Part shown: in pieces, positions 1-11,026 of the stretch
Layout of the letters: the number at the start of each line of letters is the position of its first letter
Position numbering within the stretch: position 1 is the stretch's first letter
Assembly (NCBI GenBank): GCA_025526915.1
Contig: JAHLKH010000156.1
Coordinates: 1-64,000 of the forward strand
Origin: Entophlyctis helioformis
Taxonomy: Eukaryota > Chytridiomycota > Chytridiomycetes > Chytridiales > Chytriomycetaceae
Length of the DNA stretch: 64,000 bases
Direction: 5' to 3'
Notes under the pieces: model-generated
What the model was told of the DNA's origin: nothing
What the model saw: only the letters and a program-made list of their open reading frames with translations
Database searches by the model: none
Made by a program: the position numbers and the translations under genes

Positions 1-1777
1 TGATCTTCATCTCCCCATGCTCGTGCCGCAGCGTCTCCAGCTCGGAATGCGCGCGGTCCAGATCAGCACGCCGCACAGCCTCCACCTTGGTCACCGAGTC
101 GCGGTGTCGCTGCTCGACCGCCGTGCCCGGTCCTGCACCGTGCACGTACCCTTGCCCGTCGTACTCGGGCTCGTGGTCTCCGCGCGCAGTGGAGGCAGAC
201 ACGCGCCGTGTCAACTCCTTGACCTTGTCTTTGAGGATCGAGATCTGCTCGGCCCGGCCTTTCCAGCCGCCCTCGCCCTTGAGAATCTGCCATGGCCAGT
301 GTCAGCAACTGCACGGCACTGCAATGCACTGCCAGTAGAAATGGGCATCCCATGCCGTGTCCGCTGACCTTGGATATAGCGACATCGTCGCCAATCTCTT
401 GCGACAGTGCTTTATGGGCAAGCCGCAGCTCGGCGCGCAGTGACTGCACCGTCAGCCGCTCTTCCTCGACCTTTCGGCTCATGGCTGACACTTTATCCGC
501 AGACTTTTCGTCTCGGACGGCGTTGCTGTGGCGGACGGCTTTGGCTCCTTTTCGTCTTGAGGCTGCCTGGCCGAGGATGCACCTGCACGGCTGCACTGGC
601 TGCTGCTGCTGCCTCTTTTTCCATCATCTTGATGCGGCTTGTCAGCGATGCATTGAGAGCGCGTTCACGCTCATACGCGACTGTCAACCGACGCGCCTGT
701 GTGTGTATGCTCTTGAATGTCAGCATCGTGCAACGCGCGCATGGCCATACGCTTCACAAACCTTTTTGGCCAGCTCGATCACTTTGGCGTCCTTTGAGCT
801 CATCTTGAGGCCGTCGGTGATGGCGTCCTCGGTGCTTGCCAACGATATCCCAGTGGCTGGCAGGAACGCAAGCGAGTCTGAGCACACCTATCCAGATGGA
901 CATCCAGCCCATGCAAACTCACAAAGCACTTCCTTGCGCAGCGACTTGATCTCCTTGTCCTTGGACCGCACCTCTTGCCTGAATCGCTCGTTTTCGAGCG
1001 TCAGCTTGGTGAGCCGCTCATGCAGTTCCCAGTCGACGAGTTTCGATGCAGACGGCTGTTGCGCTGGTGCAGGTGCAGGCTGTTGCGCGGGTGCAGGCGA
1101 CACTGTTCCTGACGGTGTCGGCAGCCTGATCACTGGCGGCTGTGGCGGCCGTCTGGCGCTTTCGGCCATATCGCTCAGGAGCGGATTAGGCCGAGACTCG
1201 ACGCCTGCCTTCTTCAGCACGGACAGCGGCTTGACAGTGGTGCGCGGCTTGACCGTGACGGGCTCGCGAGCGAGGGCAATCGGGCTCGGGCTCGCGTCTC
1301 GGTGGCCCTGCTGCGAAGCATGCCGGTCGTGTTTGGTCGATGCCGGAATGCCTGTCGTGGCGGCTGTGACTGCAGACACCATGGACGTTGACAGCATGCG
1401 GGCTGCCTCTTTGCCAAAGATGGAACTCTCCATATCGTCGTCCAGCTGGATACCATTCAAGCAGACACTCAGGGTTCAGTCGGCATCAATGCGCACAGCA
1501 GCAACCGACCCGCAGCACTCACATCCAGTCCCATGTCTGACATGGCACCACCACCACCACCATCGCGTCGCTTGACAACATCGCCGCGTCCATGCCGACC
1601 GTGTTTGGGCAGCCCCTTGAACGGCTTGAGTTGTGCGGCGTGGCCATAGTCGTCGCCATCCGTATCCGACGGTGACGACGCAAACGGGTCATCTTCGTCA
1701 AACCCAGACCCGATGTACGACAGGCCGCCGCCGCCTGCCTCGGCAACCGACACAGTAGTCCCGCCACTGCGTTTCAT
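1..1777 (-). CDS. CCDC13: CCDC13-like centriolar/ciliary coiled-coil protein (C-terminus outside window)
   Basis: Coiled-coil protein related to animal CCDC13, a centriolar-satellite protein needed for cilium formation. Visible exons are 1777-1523, 1445-923, about 870-765, about 710-584 and about 475-375, then one from about 289 to the window edge. The N-terminal 85 codons and the Pro/Ala-rich second exon look disordered. The later exons are heptad-like (KLTLENERFRQEVRSKDKE). The diagnostic part is LRAELRLAHKALSQEIGDD followed, after an intron, by GGWKGRAEQISILKDKVKEL; this matches the CCDC13 block with LRMAQK.LAREVGED and WRGRAQQI. A change of frame near 585-700 fits a 112-nt intron (donor GTGCAT, acceptor AAAG) but is not certain. 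The start at 1777 is the first ATG of the frame; an upstream exon is possible. The next gene lies head-to-tail upstream. Confidence 0.78.
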
Positions 1778-1847
1778 GACAGCCGTGTCGATGAGATCGT
1801 CGCGTCAAACGTGGTTCATTCAAACAGCTGGCTTACACACAGCTGGC

Positions 1848-4800
1848 TTACACAGCTGGCTCAGCAGAGCCAGAGGCCGATGGTGCTGGCAACGCCGTGC
1901 CAGCTGGATCACAGTCGCCGCGATGCAGTGCGGCCATGCAATCCACCCAAGCATGGTATAAAACATTCTTGGGCTGCAGGAGATCGCTCTTTCGGTGGTG
2001 CGTTGAGCCGAGCCGCCGAAACTCGCGTGTAAGGCCCACGCTCTGCTCCACATGGTACGGACTCATGTAGTCCATGGCCACCTGTCCATATGCAGCATCC
2101 ACAGTCAGCTTTGGATCAAAGCGCAGACAGACAGACAGGCAGCCAACGCCTACCTTGATGCAGTCTTGGTAGTTACAGACTTGTGTGGCGAACCCGCCGG
2201 CACGTAGATCACGTCGCCGGGCCGCTGATGTATGCGCCAGCCACGCACGCCGTACTCGCGGTACAGACGTTCGCGCATCGGCGCATCAAGGTACCACCGC
2301 TGGTCGTGGATGGGATCGTCAATGCGCAGGTTGCGTTCGATAGACACCTGCGTAATGAATGCGCGGAGCGCAGGTGCTGCCTGTGCGGGGTAAATGTCCC
2401 ACACAGCTCCTGTTCTTGACTGCGGCGGCGTGGATGCGGGCGACAATGACGCTGACGTGGACGGCGGTGTTGACGATTCCAGATGAGGCGGTGCGACTGG
2501 TGTTGGCGAGGATGGCGATGATGTTGAGGATGGGCTGTAATCGGTTGCGTAGACCATCAAGTTGAGCGCGTCTGACATGTCCAGGTGCAGTGGCGTGGTG
2601 CCTTGGCCGCCGGCCCGTCATCGGATCCATACGCAATGTAGAGTTTTGGCCCAAGGTCAAGTGTCTGTGCCTCGGGAGGAATGCGCGATGCAAGGTTCAG
2701 CGCGCCATTGCGGCAATGGAAGTCGGGAAGTGGCAGTCGAGACACCAGGCTGTGATAGTGCGACGCCATCTTGTCCTTCAAATCCATGTCGCCTGGCCAG
2801 TCCTATTGGATGAGGCAGAGTGGGAATCAGCAGCCGATCGACGGCCTCGATGGGTAGGAGCAGAAGCAACGTGCACGTACCTTGAGTTTCAACACCATTG
2901 GATTGCCCTGCGAGTCCAGCGGCCGCTTGGCAGCACATCCAAACCCGTCAAAAAACGACTGGATAGAGATGCCATCCACGACAATGCCCGGCGTGCAGTC
3001 CACCATCTCGGGGACCTCGGTGCCAAACTCGCGCGCAAACACGCTCGGTGCCCATAGCTCTTGCATGTCGCCCACAGGAATCTCAAGCACGATGGGCATG
3101 CGTCGTGCCCAGTCCTGTTCAAGCCGGCCCAGACTACGTGCGTCATCCCCGGCAGCCCAGGGAATTCGCACATAGTCGCCCGAGTCATTCGTGACATCAA
3201 TGTCACCGCCAATCTGGTGCTCCTTGTCAAGCACCGCTGCTTCGCTGGCATTCACCTCCGCCGGCCGCGAATACAACCGCGGCAGGGCAGGATCTCCGGC
3301 CCTCGGCGCGGTGTCGATGCAACATGCCGGCCGACTTCCGCACAAACACGATTGAAATCCGGCGTTGGCATACAATGCGCCAACAGCAACTGTGCCTTGC
3401 GATGGACTTGCGGTGGCAGCACGCAACAATCTTGAACCCATGGTCGCGTGTGAGTAGTGTGGGCCGGCCATCTGCAAGAGCAGCCTCGTCCCACTCGTCG
3501 TAGCATGTGGTGCAGATCTCTGCCCACAGACACAGCAGATCCAGTAGCAGTTGAAAAAGGAAGCCATGCAGATATCGCAGAGTTGCCGCAAGCGTGGCGG
3601 CCGCGGCCGGTAAAAGGACGGCGAGTGCGACGCCAAAAGCGCTGACTCGCGCGCAAGCTCTGGTAAAGCGCGTGGGCGACGTGGTCGAGCGTCAGTTTCT
3701 CTGCTGCGGGTTGGGTTGCGGACGCGTAAACACTGGCTCGGGTGGCGGTTGCTGCTGTTGCACAGCGCCATTTGCACCCGTGGACTTGCGCGACTTGGAC
3801 GCCGAGACGCCTGGGCCGTTGTTGCAGACGCGGCGACAGCGAAGCCTCAAACTCGGCAACGATGGGATGCTGGCCGTCGACAAAGTACGGTCCGTAGGAC
3901 AGCGACTTGTCTGTGGGCGATTCAACAAACGCACGGAACTGCTTGAACCGGCACGAGTCGCCGTTCTTGCGGATGCAGCTGCGGCACCGCGGCGATTTGC
4001 CGTATGCAGCCACCATGCACTGCTTGGTCTGCAGATGCAGCACGGCGTCGTGAGGGATCTCTTTGGGCTCGATCGTTGTCGTGTCCAGCACCACCGGCGG
4101 CGATACAGGCTGGCCGCTAGACGGGTCGCCAGACGAGGGCGACGACGAAAGCAGGGCAGCCGAGTCTGTCTGTGCAGGTGGCTTGGTGCGAGGTTTCTTG
4201 CGCTTGGCAGCCGATCCGCTGCTGTTGGTGGGTCCGTTGGATGCCGGTGGATTGGCGGGTGCTTTCCGAGACGGTTTGGCTTTTGGAGCCGTGGCGATGG
4301 CCTCGGGCAGCAGGAGGGCAGCAGTGCTGGCGTGCGGCGGGGTGTGAGCAGTGACATGGCTGCTGCTGCTGCTGAGTAGCTCGTTCGACTGGAGGAGCAG
4401 ATCAGCGCCAGGCGGCGGCAGCAAGAACGCCGAGCTGCCGCGGTTCCCATCGTGCGCATCGTTGTCATGCGTTGCCAGCGCAGGCGAGCCTTTGCGCTTG
4501 GTGGCCGAGCGGGCGGCGGCGGCGGCGGCGTCAGTGGAGCTGCTCTGCGCAAGCGCCGTGTGCATCAAGCCGGTCTCTGCGCCGTGGGCGTGCGTGGTGT
4601 GCATGGCGTGAATGGCGTGCTGCGGGAGCAGCGAGGATTGTCTGCACCGATGAGTTGGTCTGACGCTGCTGCTGCTGTCGGAGACGGCGCAGTTGGTGGC
4701 AACGGCGGAAACAGCGCGACGCGACTTGCGAGCGTGTTGGTGGTGGTGCTGCTGCTGCTGCTGCCGCTCGTGCATGCGTCGCGAGGGTCGGGGCTTGCAG

Positions 4801-5951
4801 GCGTGCCAGATCCGCTGCCAAGAACCGAGAAGGCGCTGGCTTGCCGCAGGCGAGACCCGCGGAGAGTGCCGCCCGCCACGAGCAGCGACGACGGCCCAGA
4901 CAACGAGGCGACGGACAGCGCCGCAGCCGACCGAGCACGAGCATGGCCGCGGCCGCCACCGCTGCGGCGCCGCCACAGTGCACCAAACGGCGCGCTGGTC
5001 TCGACGGTCAGGGCTCTGACGAGTGCGTCGCGCGCAGCCTGGCCGCTAGCTTGCGTCGGATCTGCCTCGCCAGCCGCCCTGTGGGTGTCGAACCACGCCT
5101 GCACATGCGCGGGATCGACCTGCAGGATCCGCGCCGTCCATGCGACAAAGGCCGCAGACGGCACGGCGTCCACCACATGCGCGGTTTGCAGGTGCAGCAG
5201 CTGCCGCTGTGTAAAGACGAATGCGGGCGGCGGGATATCAGTGTCCACCCTGGGCCACAGCTGTATGGCCGGCAGGCGCGGCAGGCTCGGCAGACGGCGC
5301 TGTTGTCGCACTTGCTGCGGACGGATGCGTCGCAAATGCTGTTTCGTAGAGGAGATCAAGGCCGCCAGAGTCGCCGCTGGCAAGGACGGCGGATGGCATG
5401 GATGTGGTGCGGCGGTGCACCGACGACGCTTGCGGCTGCAGATGCGAATGCGCCGGATCCGCGGGTGCACAGGGTATATGGGCGTCGGAGGGCTTGGGGG
5501 TCGACGCCGGCGTTGGTATTTGCAGCGGATCGCGAGCCGACGCCGGGACAGGTCGCGCCGACGCAGGCTGCTTTGCCGACTTTGGCTTTGGCGTCGACGT
5601 TGACGTTGACGGTAGCGTCTGCTGCAGCGGCAGCTTTGGCAGGCGGATGATGGTCTTTTGGATGGGCGGCAGCGGCTGGAAGTGCATCTGTGACGACGAT
5701 GCCATGGGGGCCGACGACGATCGCCAGTGCATGGGGCGGCCCGTGGACGGCGGCGGCAGTGGCTCTTTGAAGCTGAACGGCTGCGTGGGCGGATCTGCCG
5801 TCATGGCTGTGCCGTGGCTGGCGGCCGGGGCATGGGCGGCGGCCACGGATACCGGCGGGACTTGCAGGCGCGGGGCGTTGGCATCCAGGGGGCTCGCAAC
5901 GGTCGCAGACGTGCTGTGCACGGCATGCTGGCTGTGGACGGCGTTGTCCAT
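1848..5951 (-). CDS. KDM3-type JmjC histone demethylase, frame interrupted by several -1 shifts
   Basis: Fe(II)/2-oxoglutarate dioxygenase of the KDM3 (JMJD1/JHDM2) class, expected to demethylate H3K9 in the nucleus. A long low-complexity N-terminus (from ATG 5951, start uncertain) precedes a Cys cluster at 3945-4010 (RCRSCIRKNGDSC) and a zinc finger at about 3480-3560 (CDICMASFFNCYWICCVCG, continuing ICTTCYDEW). The JmjC core spans about 3130-2150: iron ligands HLD near 2590 and the distal His in AGSPHQ near 2185, plus family blocks WDIYPAQ, DPIHDQRWYLD and REYGVRGW. An intron at about 2880-2790 joins MVLKLK to GDMDLKDKM, and the last exon carries VAMDYMSPYHVEQS, ending in a stop at 1848. 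The conserved frame is lost by one base at about 3520, 2601 and 2183, and again near 3600. Family assignment is firm. Exon structure 5' of 4 kb is not, and the gene could be a pseudogene if the shifts are real. Confidence 0.8.
5075..5232 (-). other. Degenerate homeodomain-like segment upstream of the KDM3 catalytic region
   Basis: Read on the minus strand, this stretch encodes FVFTQRQLLHLQTAHVVDAV, then a helix, then VDPAHVQAWFDTHRAA. The spacing follows a homeodomain: FT..QL..L at helix 1 and VQ.WF..HRA at recognition helix 3. The usual WF.NRR is WFDTHR, so the invariant Asn is lost and DNA contact is doubtful. The segment is in a different frame from the flanking parts of the KDM3 gene, so it is either another exon of that gene, displaced by an indel, or a separate small gene. 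This is a visual match only. Confidence 0.4.
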
Positions 5952-6646
5952 CGGTTGCGGGTTGAGCGAGCGGCGTGACGGCGCGCAATCTGGGCCGGAA
6001 TGAGCGCAACGGGCGACGAAACGACGGCGACCGGGCGAAGCGAGCAGGCGGGCGGGCGGCCGAGAGAGAGAGATGCCACAAAGGTTGAACGGCGTGTGTC
6101 GCTGCAGCTGCTACTTGCACTTCTGCTGCTGCTGCTGCTGCTGCTGTTTCCGGGCGAGGCCAGGCGAGAGCAGGCGAGGCGAATCGAGGATGGGCGACGG
6201 GTGATGGGAGCGCAGTGGCCCGTTCCGACGGCTGTAAAGCCGCCGCAGGCCGGGTGGGCATGTAGGCGGCGGCGGGCGGGCGGGCAGATGGGCATGCAGG
6301 CGGGCAGATGGCAGGCCGACGGGCAGCGGGCAGTGTGGGCAGGGCACGGGTCAGTGGGCGGGCGTGGCAGCGGTGCACACGGCCGCAGATGCAGCGTGCA
6401 CCAGCCGTGCGGACACGAACGCACCTTGCTGGCAGAAGGCGGCCGCTGCAGGACAGGCCCGGGTGTTTGAGCGCGACGGCAAGTGGCAGCCAAACGCCTC
6501 GTTTCGCCAGCACGGCGCCAGCAAGGCAATGCCAGCAGGACAGCAACTGGACTAAGACTGGACAGCACCAAGACTAGACTGGACAGCATCACGACTAGAC
6601 AGGCGCTTTATTGATCGCGGCACGGCCGCCCGCCCAGCAGACGCGG
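5952..6646. other. Gene-free spacer between KDM3-like gene and SRP19
   Basis: No convincing gene. It holds a (CTG)n run at about 6123-6147 (poly-Gln or poly-Leu coding potential on either strand), several G-rich GCGGGCGGGC tracts at 6045-6300, and imperfect repeats of GACTAGACTGGACAGC at 6550-6602. It probably contains the promoter and 5' leader of the KDM3-like gene and the 3' end of SRP19. Long frames here have no recognisable composition. Confidence 0.5.
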
Positions 6647-7517
6647 CTACTTGCGGCCCTTCTTGGCGGCCTTCTTCTTGGCAGCAGCGCCTGCGCCTTC
6701 CAATGCCAACGCACCGCCTGCAGATCCAGATCCCGACGCCGACGCCGATGCGTGTCCCGGCTTGCCGCCCGTCGACAGCGCAGCGTCAATGGCCCGCTGC
6801 GGCACGACCGACCGCGAAGTCGCAGCCGTCTCGGCGTGGTGCGGCCCGTCGGCGTCCAACGCCACCACCACGGCCGGCAGCAGCGACGCAATGCGCAGCA
6901 GCAGCTGCTTCTTGGTCGTGCACGTCGAGTTGAGCGCGCGGCCGTCGGATGTGCGCAGCTGCACCCGGATGCGGCCAAAGGTGAAGGCGTCGCGGGGATG
7001 GCGTCTGGCCGGCTCGACGGCCGCCTCGAGGCCGAGCATCTCGACGGCCCGGTGGATGTACACGGCAGCGGGATCCTTGACGGCGGCCGCCTTGGGCACC
7101 CGGCGGCCCTCCTCCCACGATTTGTCCTGGTCAAAGTACACCGGATACACACACACCCATCTGCGCAGGCCAGTCGGTCAGTGTGCTGTTGTGCGTCTGT
7201 CCATGCCTGTGCGTCTATGCGTCTGTCCATGTCTATGCGTCTGTCTGTCCATGTCTATGCTTGTGCTGCAGCCTGCTGCGCTCTTACCTGCTGGCCGTGC
7301 CGTCCTTGATGCGAGGATCCGCCAGAGCCGCCAAGCCCATGCCGCCCATCATGCCGCCCATCATGCCGCCAGGACCGCCCATCATGCCGCCTGCGCCGCC
7401 CATCAGCTGCGCCCAGTCGGGCATGCCGCCCTGTGCTGCCGCTGCGCTCGACGGCCCGCCACCGCCCATCAGCTCCTGCGGCAGAAAGTCCAGGTTGTCA
7501 ATGTCGTCGTCTGCCAT
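6647..7517 (-). CDS. SRP19: Signal recognition particle 19-kDa subunit (SRP19/Sec65)
   Basis: RNA-binding subunit of the cytosolic signal recognition particle; it binds SRP RNA helices 6/8 and enables SRP54 loading. Two exons (7517-7288 and 7160-6647, donor GTAAGA, acceptor GCAG) give 247 residues with no frame problem. The N-terminus is acidic then Gly/Met-rich. The second exon opens with the SRP19 core VCVYPVYFDQDKSWEEGRR, followed by AVKDPAAVYIHRAVEMLGL and RIRVQL. The C-terminus is a Lys-rich tail (AAKKKAAKKGRK), as in many SRP19 proteins. An in-frame ATG at 7562 would add 15 residues; 7517 (MADDDIDNLDF) is preferred as it begins a natural acidic start. The gene is divergent from NUP54 with a 74-bp gap. 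Confidence 0.93.
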
Positions 7518-7591
7518 GAGCGTATTTGGGGCAAAGTGGCCTCTTGAGGCGCCTTTCGTCACAACCCGAGATCGCGAACAGCGCCAGCGCC
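7518..7591. promoter_or_regulatory. Short bidirectional promoter between SRP19 and NUP54
   Basis: Only 74 bp separate the two divergent start codons, so both promoters and leaders must overlap here or extend into the coding regions. No TATA box is evident. This is inferred from gene orientation. Confidence 0.5.
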
Positions 7592-9128
7592 ATGTTCAGC
7601 TTCAACAAGCCTGCTGCCACGCCTGGTGCGGCGGCTCCTGCCTTTGGTGCGGCGGCTCCTGCCTTTGGTGCGCGGCCCTGGTGCGCGCCTGGACCTTGCG
7701 CCATCTGTCTGTCTATGCGCTGTCCTGCCTGCCTGCTTGCTGACCGTCTGGTGCCGTCCATCTGGCTCTCGCAGGCGCTCCGCAGCCAGCAACCACCCAG
7801 CCTGCCTTTGGTGGGTTTGGCGCTGCTCCCGCTACCAACCAGCCTGCCTTTGGCGGGTTTGGCGCTACTCCCTCTACAACCCAGCAGGCCTTTGGCGCCG
7901 CTCCCGCAGGCGGCCTGTTTGGCGGACAGCCTGCGGCCGCACCAAAGTTCTCGTTTGGCGCGCCTGCCACGACGGCTGCCCCGACGCTCGGCGGGTTCGG
8001 CGCGCAGCCTGCCGGCGGGCTGTTTGGTGCAAAGCCTGCGACAACGATGCCGGCGGCTGGCGGCATGTTTGGTGCTCCTCAGCCTGCAGCAGGTGGCATG
8101 TTTGGATCAGGCATGGGCTTGGGCATGCAACAGCAGCAACAACAACTTCAACTGCAGCAGCAGCAGCAGCAGCAACCACAGATCACCGATGATATCCAGC
8201 GCATGGCTGCATACTGGAACCCGCAAAACCCCATGTGCAACTTCAAGGTGGGCATGATCCTCTTGCATGCATCCGCGCAGAGCTGGCACTCAATGCGTGG
8301 TCGTCGCACGGACAGCATTACTTTTACAACATGGTGCATCCAAGCGAGGTGCAGCTCTACCAGCCACTGGCCGAAGACGCAGCTGCTACAAGCAAGCCCA
8401 GATGAACAATCCAGACCCATCATGGTATACACGCACGGCTTTCCCCAGATCGACTGCGTGCTGACTCGTGTGTGATGTCCAGCATGGTGCCCGTTGCTGC
8501 AGTTGGATTTGGCGATCTCAAGAAGCGCATGGAGGTCCAGGAAAAGCACCAGGCCATGCAAAAGGATGCTCTTGAGATGATGTCGGCGCGGGTCGATGCC
8601 ATCCAGCGCAAGCACTATGTCGACACGGTGATCAAGCTGGAAGAGTACAAGCGTCGCCAGCGGCAGATTGTGCACAAGGTGTTCATGGTGAGGGGCCGAG
8701 ACAAACGAAGGGAGAGAGCCTTGAACGCGATGCAAGGCATGCAGACACGGACACGGACTGACACCTGGACCCCCCAGTTGATGAAGCAGGTGCAGATGCT
8801 GCGCAACCGCGGCTTCTCGATCCGGGCAGACGAGGAGGCGCTCCGGTCGCGGCTGGAAGCCATGGAGCGCGACCTGCAGAAGCCGTCCATCTTCCGCGGA
8901 CGCCTCAACGAGATCTGGGCCAAGCTGCAGCAGCTCAAGGACTCGAAGCGCATCTCGGAGGACCAGGGATTTGCGGTCGTGGACGAGGAGTCGCTTGCGC
9001 CGGTTGCCGAGACGCTGTCCGGCATGACGAGCGGCCTTGCACACGTCACGCAGGTGCTGCAGAGCGACCTGCGCAAGGTCGACATCATGCGGCAGGGCTA
9101 TGAGCAGTCTGCATTTGCCCGCAAGTGA
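7592..9128 (+). CDS. NUP54: Nucleoporin NUP54/Nup57 (central channel FG nucleoporin), one base missing
   Basis: Subunit of the Nup62-Nup58-Nup54 central transport channel of the nuclear pore. Exons are 7592-7667, 7775-8247, 8316-8424, 8483-8687 and 8778-9128, all with GT-AG introns. Residues of the first two exons are FG repeats (FSFN, PAFG, GGLFG, GGFG), then a Gln run. The folded part contains PQNPMCNFKHYFYNMVHPSE, VPVAAVGFGDLKKR and the coiled coil RNRGFSIRADEEALRSRLEA, matching the Nup54 C-terminal region (GYAIQADEEQLR in animals). The exon lengths sum to 1214 nt, one short of a multiple of three. The frame breaks by -1 near 8398, where AAG CCC AGA TGA should continue as QMNNPDPS. With one base restored the protein would be 404 residues. 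Confidence 0.9.
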
Positions 9129-9136
9129 CTGTCGCA

Positions 9137-9814
9137 ATGAACCGCCGTAAGCCTCTTTGCCGATCGCTGTCAAACATGATGTCGGCGGGCCATGTCGGAC
9201 AAGCGACGCACCTCAGGGGCGTGGCCGTGCTGGTGTTCATGCAGGACAAGAGCCCGGCCACGACCACGACCAGGACCACCAGTGATGGCACTGGCGCACA
9301 CACTCTCTCTTGCACAGACGACGAGATGCGCTTTGCATGGTGGCAGGGCCACCTGATCGTCCGGAGCTCGCCGGACGGCCAGACGCCGACATCGACGGCG
9401 ACGTCAAAGGCATACCGACTCTTGGGCACGCCGTCCGTCAGCCCGCCGCAGCCGCACGACTGCTGGAACTCGGCCGCCTTTACGGACTCGCTGCGGTTCT
9501 GGGACGTCCGCATCAGCGCCGGCCCGGTCGAGGTGGCGACGCTCACCGACGTTCTGCATCGCGGCGCAGACGCCGTGTCGCTGTCGACGCAGCTCGATCC
9601 GTCGCTGTTCACGGATCTGCCCGACGAGCATGCCGAGCACGCCGAGGCTGGCCGCAACGGCCAGCTGCACTTTGAGGCGGCGGTGGTCCAGGTGGACGGC
9701 GACGCTGAGCAGACGATCGGCCGGCTGTTTCCGTCGCTCAACGGCGACCGGCATGGTGCACTGGTATGCATGGGCGACATGCAAGTGACGCTCCCGGCTA
9801 CTCGGCTAGTTTAA
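9137..9814 (+). CDS. Unrecognised ORF, possibly a small two-exon gene
   Basis: I do not recognise this product. An open frame runs from just after the NUP54 stop to 9814. The part from about 9318 looks protein-like: EMRFAWWQGHLIVRSSPDG, FTDSLRFWDVRISAGPVEV, SLSTQLDPSLFTDLPDEHAE. A CACAG acceptor at 9313-9317 and a GTAAGC donor at 9147 suggest exon 1 is only a few codons (from ATG 9125 or 9137) and the low-complexity middle is intronic. The tail overlaps the convergent EEF2KMT stop by 17 nt. The antisense frame over the same stretch is Ser/Cys-rich and less convincing. It could also be a NUP54 3' region without a gene. Confidence 0.4.
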   Translation: MNRRKPLCRSLSNMMSAGHVGQATHLRGVAVLVFMQDKSPATTTTRTTSDGTGAHTLSCTDDEMRFAWWQGHLIVRSSPDGQTPTSTATSKAYRLLGTPSVSPPQPHDCWNSAAFTDSLRFWDVRISAGPVEVATLTDVLHRGADAVSLSTQLDPSLFTDLPDEHAEHAEAGRNGQLHFEAAVVQVDGDAEQTIGRLFPSLNGDRHGALVCMGDMQVTLPATRLV

Positions 9815-10874
9815 TGCACAACACTTCGACTCGCTCGGCATCTTCTTCGTAGTGGAACCACAGCGCGGGGCTGGGGCCAGAGGCACGGGCAGGCTCTGCA
9901 TAGGGAGTTGTGGCCAGCCGGCAGGCGGCCAGGTTGTCTTGGAAGAGCGCAAACGTGGCTTCGCGGCGAACCGTCGACGCCATGTAGCATACGGCGCGCG
10001 CCGGGTTCCTTGACGAGCGCAGCGCATGCGCGATCGTGCGGGCCAGCGGCAGCGTCAGATCCGGACTCCACACGCAGTCGGACCCCACCACCACGTCATA
10101 GTCAGCGTGCGCGTCTGCCAGCGCCGCGTCCATCTCGGCCGATGTCCATTCCCAGTCGAGCTTGAATGCAGAGACAGCGGCGCCGGCATCGTTGAGAAGG
10201 ATGTTGCTTGCCAGCCTGGGCAACACCGGCGCGTCACCGTCTGTCAGATACACCTGGGCTGCACCTAGCTTGGCGCACATGAGGCCGAGAAGCCCAACGC
10301 CGGATCCGAGCTCCAGCACGCGCTTGCCTGCGACAGCTGAGGGGTTGGATGCAAACAGCTCAATGAGGCGAAGACCTGCCTGCCAGGTGCGCAGCCCGGT
10401 CGTCCCTTGTGAGATGGCGGGGATCTCTTCGCAGAGCACCACACGATCGCTGGCAGCCGATATCCGTGCCGCCGCTGCTGGCGTGGGCGGTAGGTAGTAG
10501 CAGCGATGGCACGTCTTTTCGTCTGCAGACTGCGCCGCAATGTACAGCGCCAGCGTCTCGTACAGCGTCTCGGACACCTCGACCGTGTGATCGTCTTCCA
10601 GCAGCCGCATGAGCTCCTTGAGGAAGCGGATGGTGTATGCCCGCGACGCTCGGACCGGCTGCCTGTGCGGTTCGACGACGGCAATGTCCAGGTGCAGCAC
10701 GCCTAGCCGCTGCAGAAGAGCGTCTTGCGTCTCTGGCTCACGCAGCAGCTCTGTGAGCGGCATGCGGCCAGCGTCGTTCCAGTCAAGCACCTGCAGCCGC
10801 ACATTCTGCCAGTACAGCCTCTCGAGTCGGCCGAGTCTGTCGTCCATAGCAGGGAGAGGACGGAAATGTAGCAA
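9798..10874 (-). CDS. EEF2KMT: EEF2 lysine methyltransferase-like protein (FAM86/EFM3)
   Basis: Class I SAM-dependent methyltransferase of the FAM86 family, which trimethylates a lysine of elongation factor 2 in the cytosol. Single exon of 358 codons. An N-terminal FAM86 helical region is followed by TTGLRTWQAGLRLIELFASN, the SAM-binding motif I VLELGSGVGLLGLMCAKLGA, motif post-I (VYLTDGD), and FKLDWEW then YDVVVGSDCVWSPD in the motif II area. The C-terminal LWFHYEEDAERVEVL matches the family ending (LFPYEE..EM). A second ATG at 10847 (MDDRLGRLERLYWQN) is an equally good start, since FAM86 proteins begin near that helix. No frame disruption. Divergent from the seryl-tRNA synthetase gene. Confidence 0.9.
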   Translation of the reverse strand: MLHFRPLPAMDDRLGRLERLYWQNVRLQVLDWNDAGRMPLTELLREPETQDALLQRLGVLHLDIAVVEPHRQPVRASRAYTIRFLKELMRLLEDDHTVEVSETLYETLALYIAAQSADEKTCHRCYYLPPTPAAAARISAASDRVVLCEEIPAISQGTTGLRTWQAGLRLIELFASNPSAVAGKRVLELGSGVGLLGLMCAKLGAAQVYLTDGDAPVLPRLASNILLNDAGAAVSAFKLDWEWTSAEMDAALADAHADYDVVVGSDCVWSPDLTLPLARTIAHALRSSRNPARAVCYMASTVRREATFALFQDNLAACRLATTPYAEPARASGPSPALWFHYEEDAERVEVLCIKLAE

Positions 10875-11026
10875 AAATGCTCAAATTAGTATCGGATTGT
10901 TAACCGCATTCAAGCCAAGTAAGCCGAGACGAGAGCACGCCGACATACGCTTCTGCCGCCTGTCTGACTGCCCACTGTACGTGCATCTGACCCAGTCTGT
11001 GCCTCTGCCGTGCGACAGGAGTCCAC
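10875..11026. promoter_or_regulatory. Divergent promoter region, EEF2KMT / SerRS
   Basis: 152 bp between divergent ATGs, locally AT-richer near 10880-10910 (AAATTAGTATCGGATTG). It must hold both 5' leaders. No specific factor site is recognised. Confidence 0.45.

Noticed and set aside
584..700. Frameshift in the CCDC13-like gene
   Set aside because: The frame change there can be met by a 112-nt GT-AG intron, and its phase differs from the -1 pattern elsewhere.
292..1575. 427-codon plus-strand ORF at the window start
   Set aside because: Antisense shadow of the CCDC13-like exons, ending in a His run from CAC repeats; no family resemblance.
4452..5603. 383-codon plus-strand ORF across the KDM3 5' region
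   Set aside because: Arg/Cys/Ala-rich shadow of GC-rich sequence with no domain; the minus strand has recognisable motifs.
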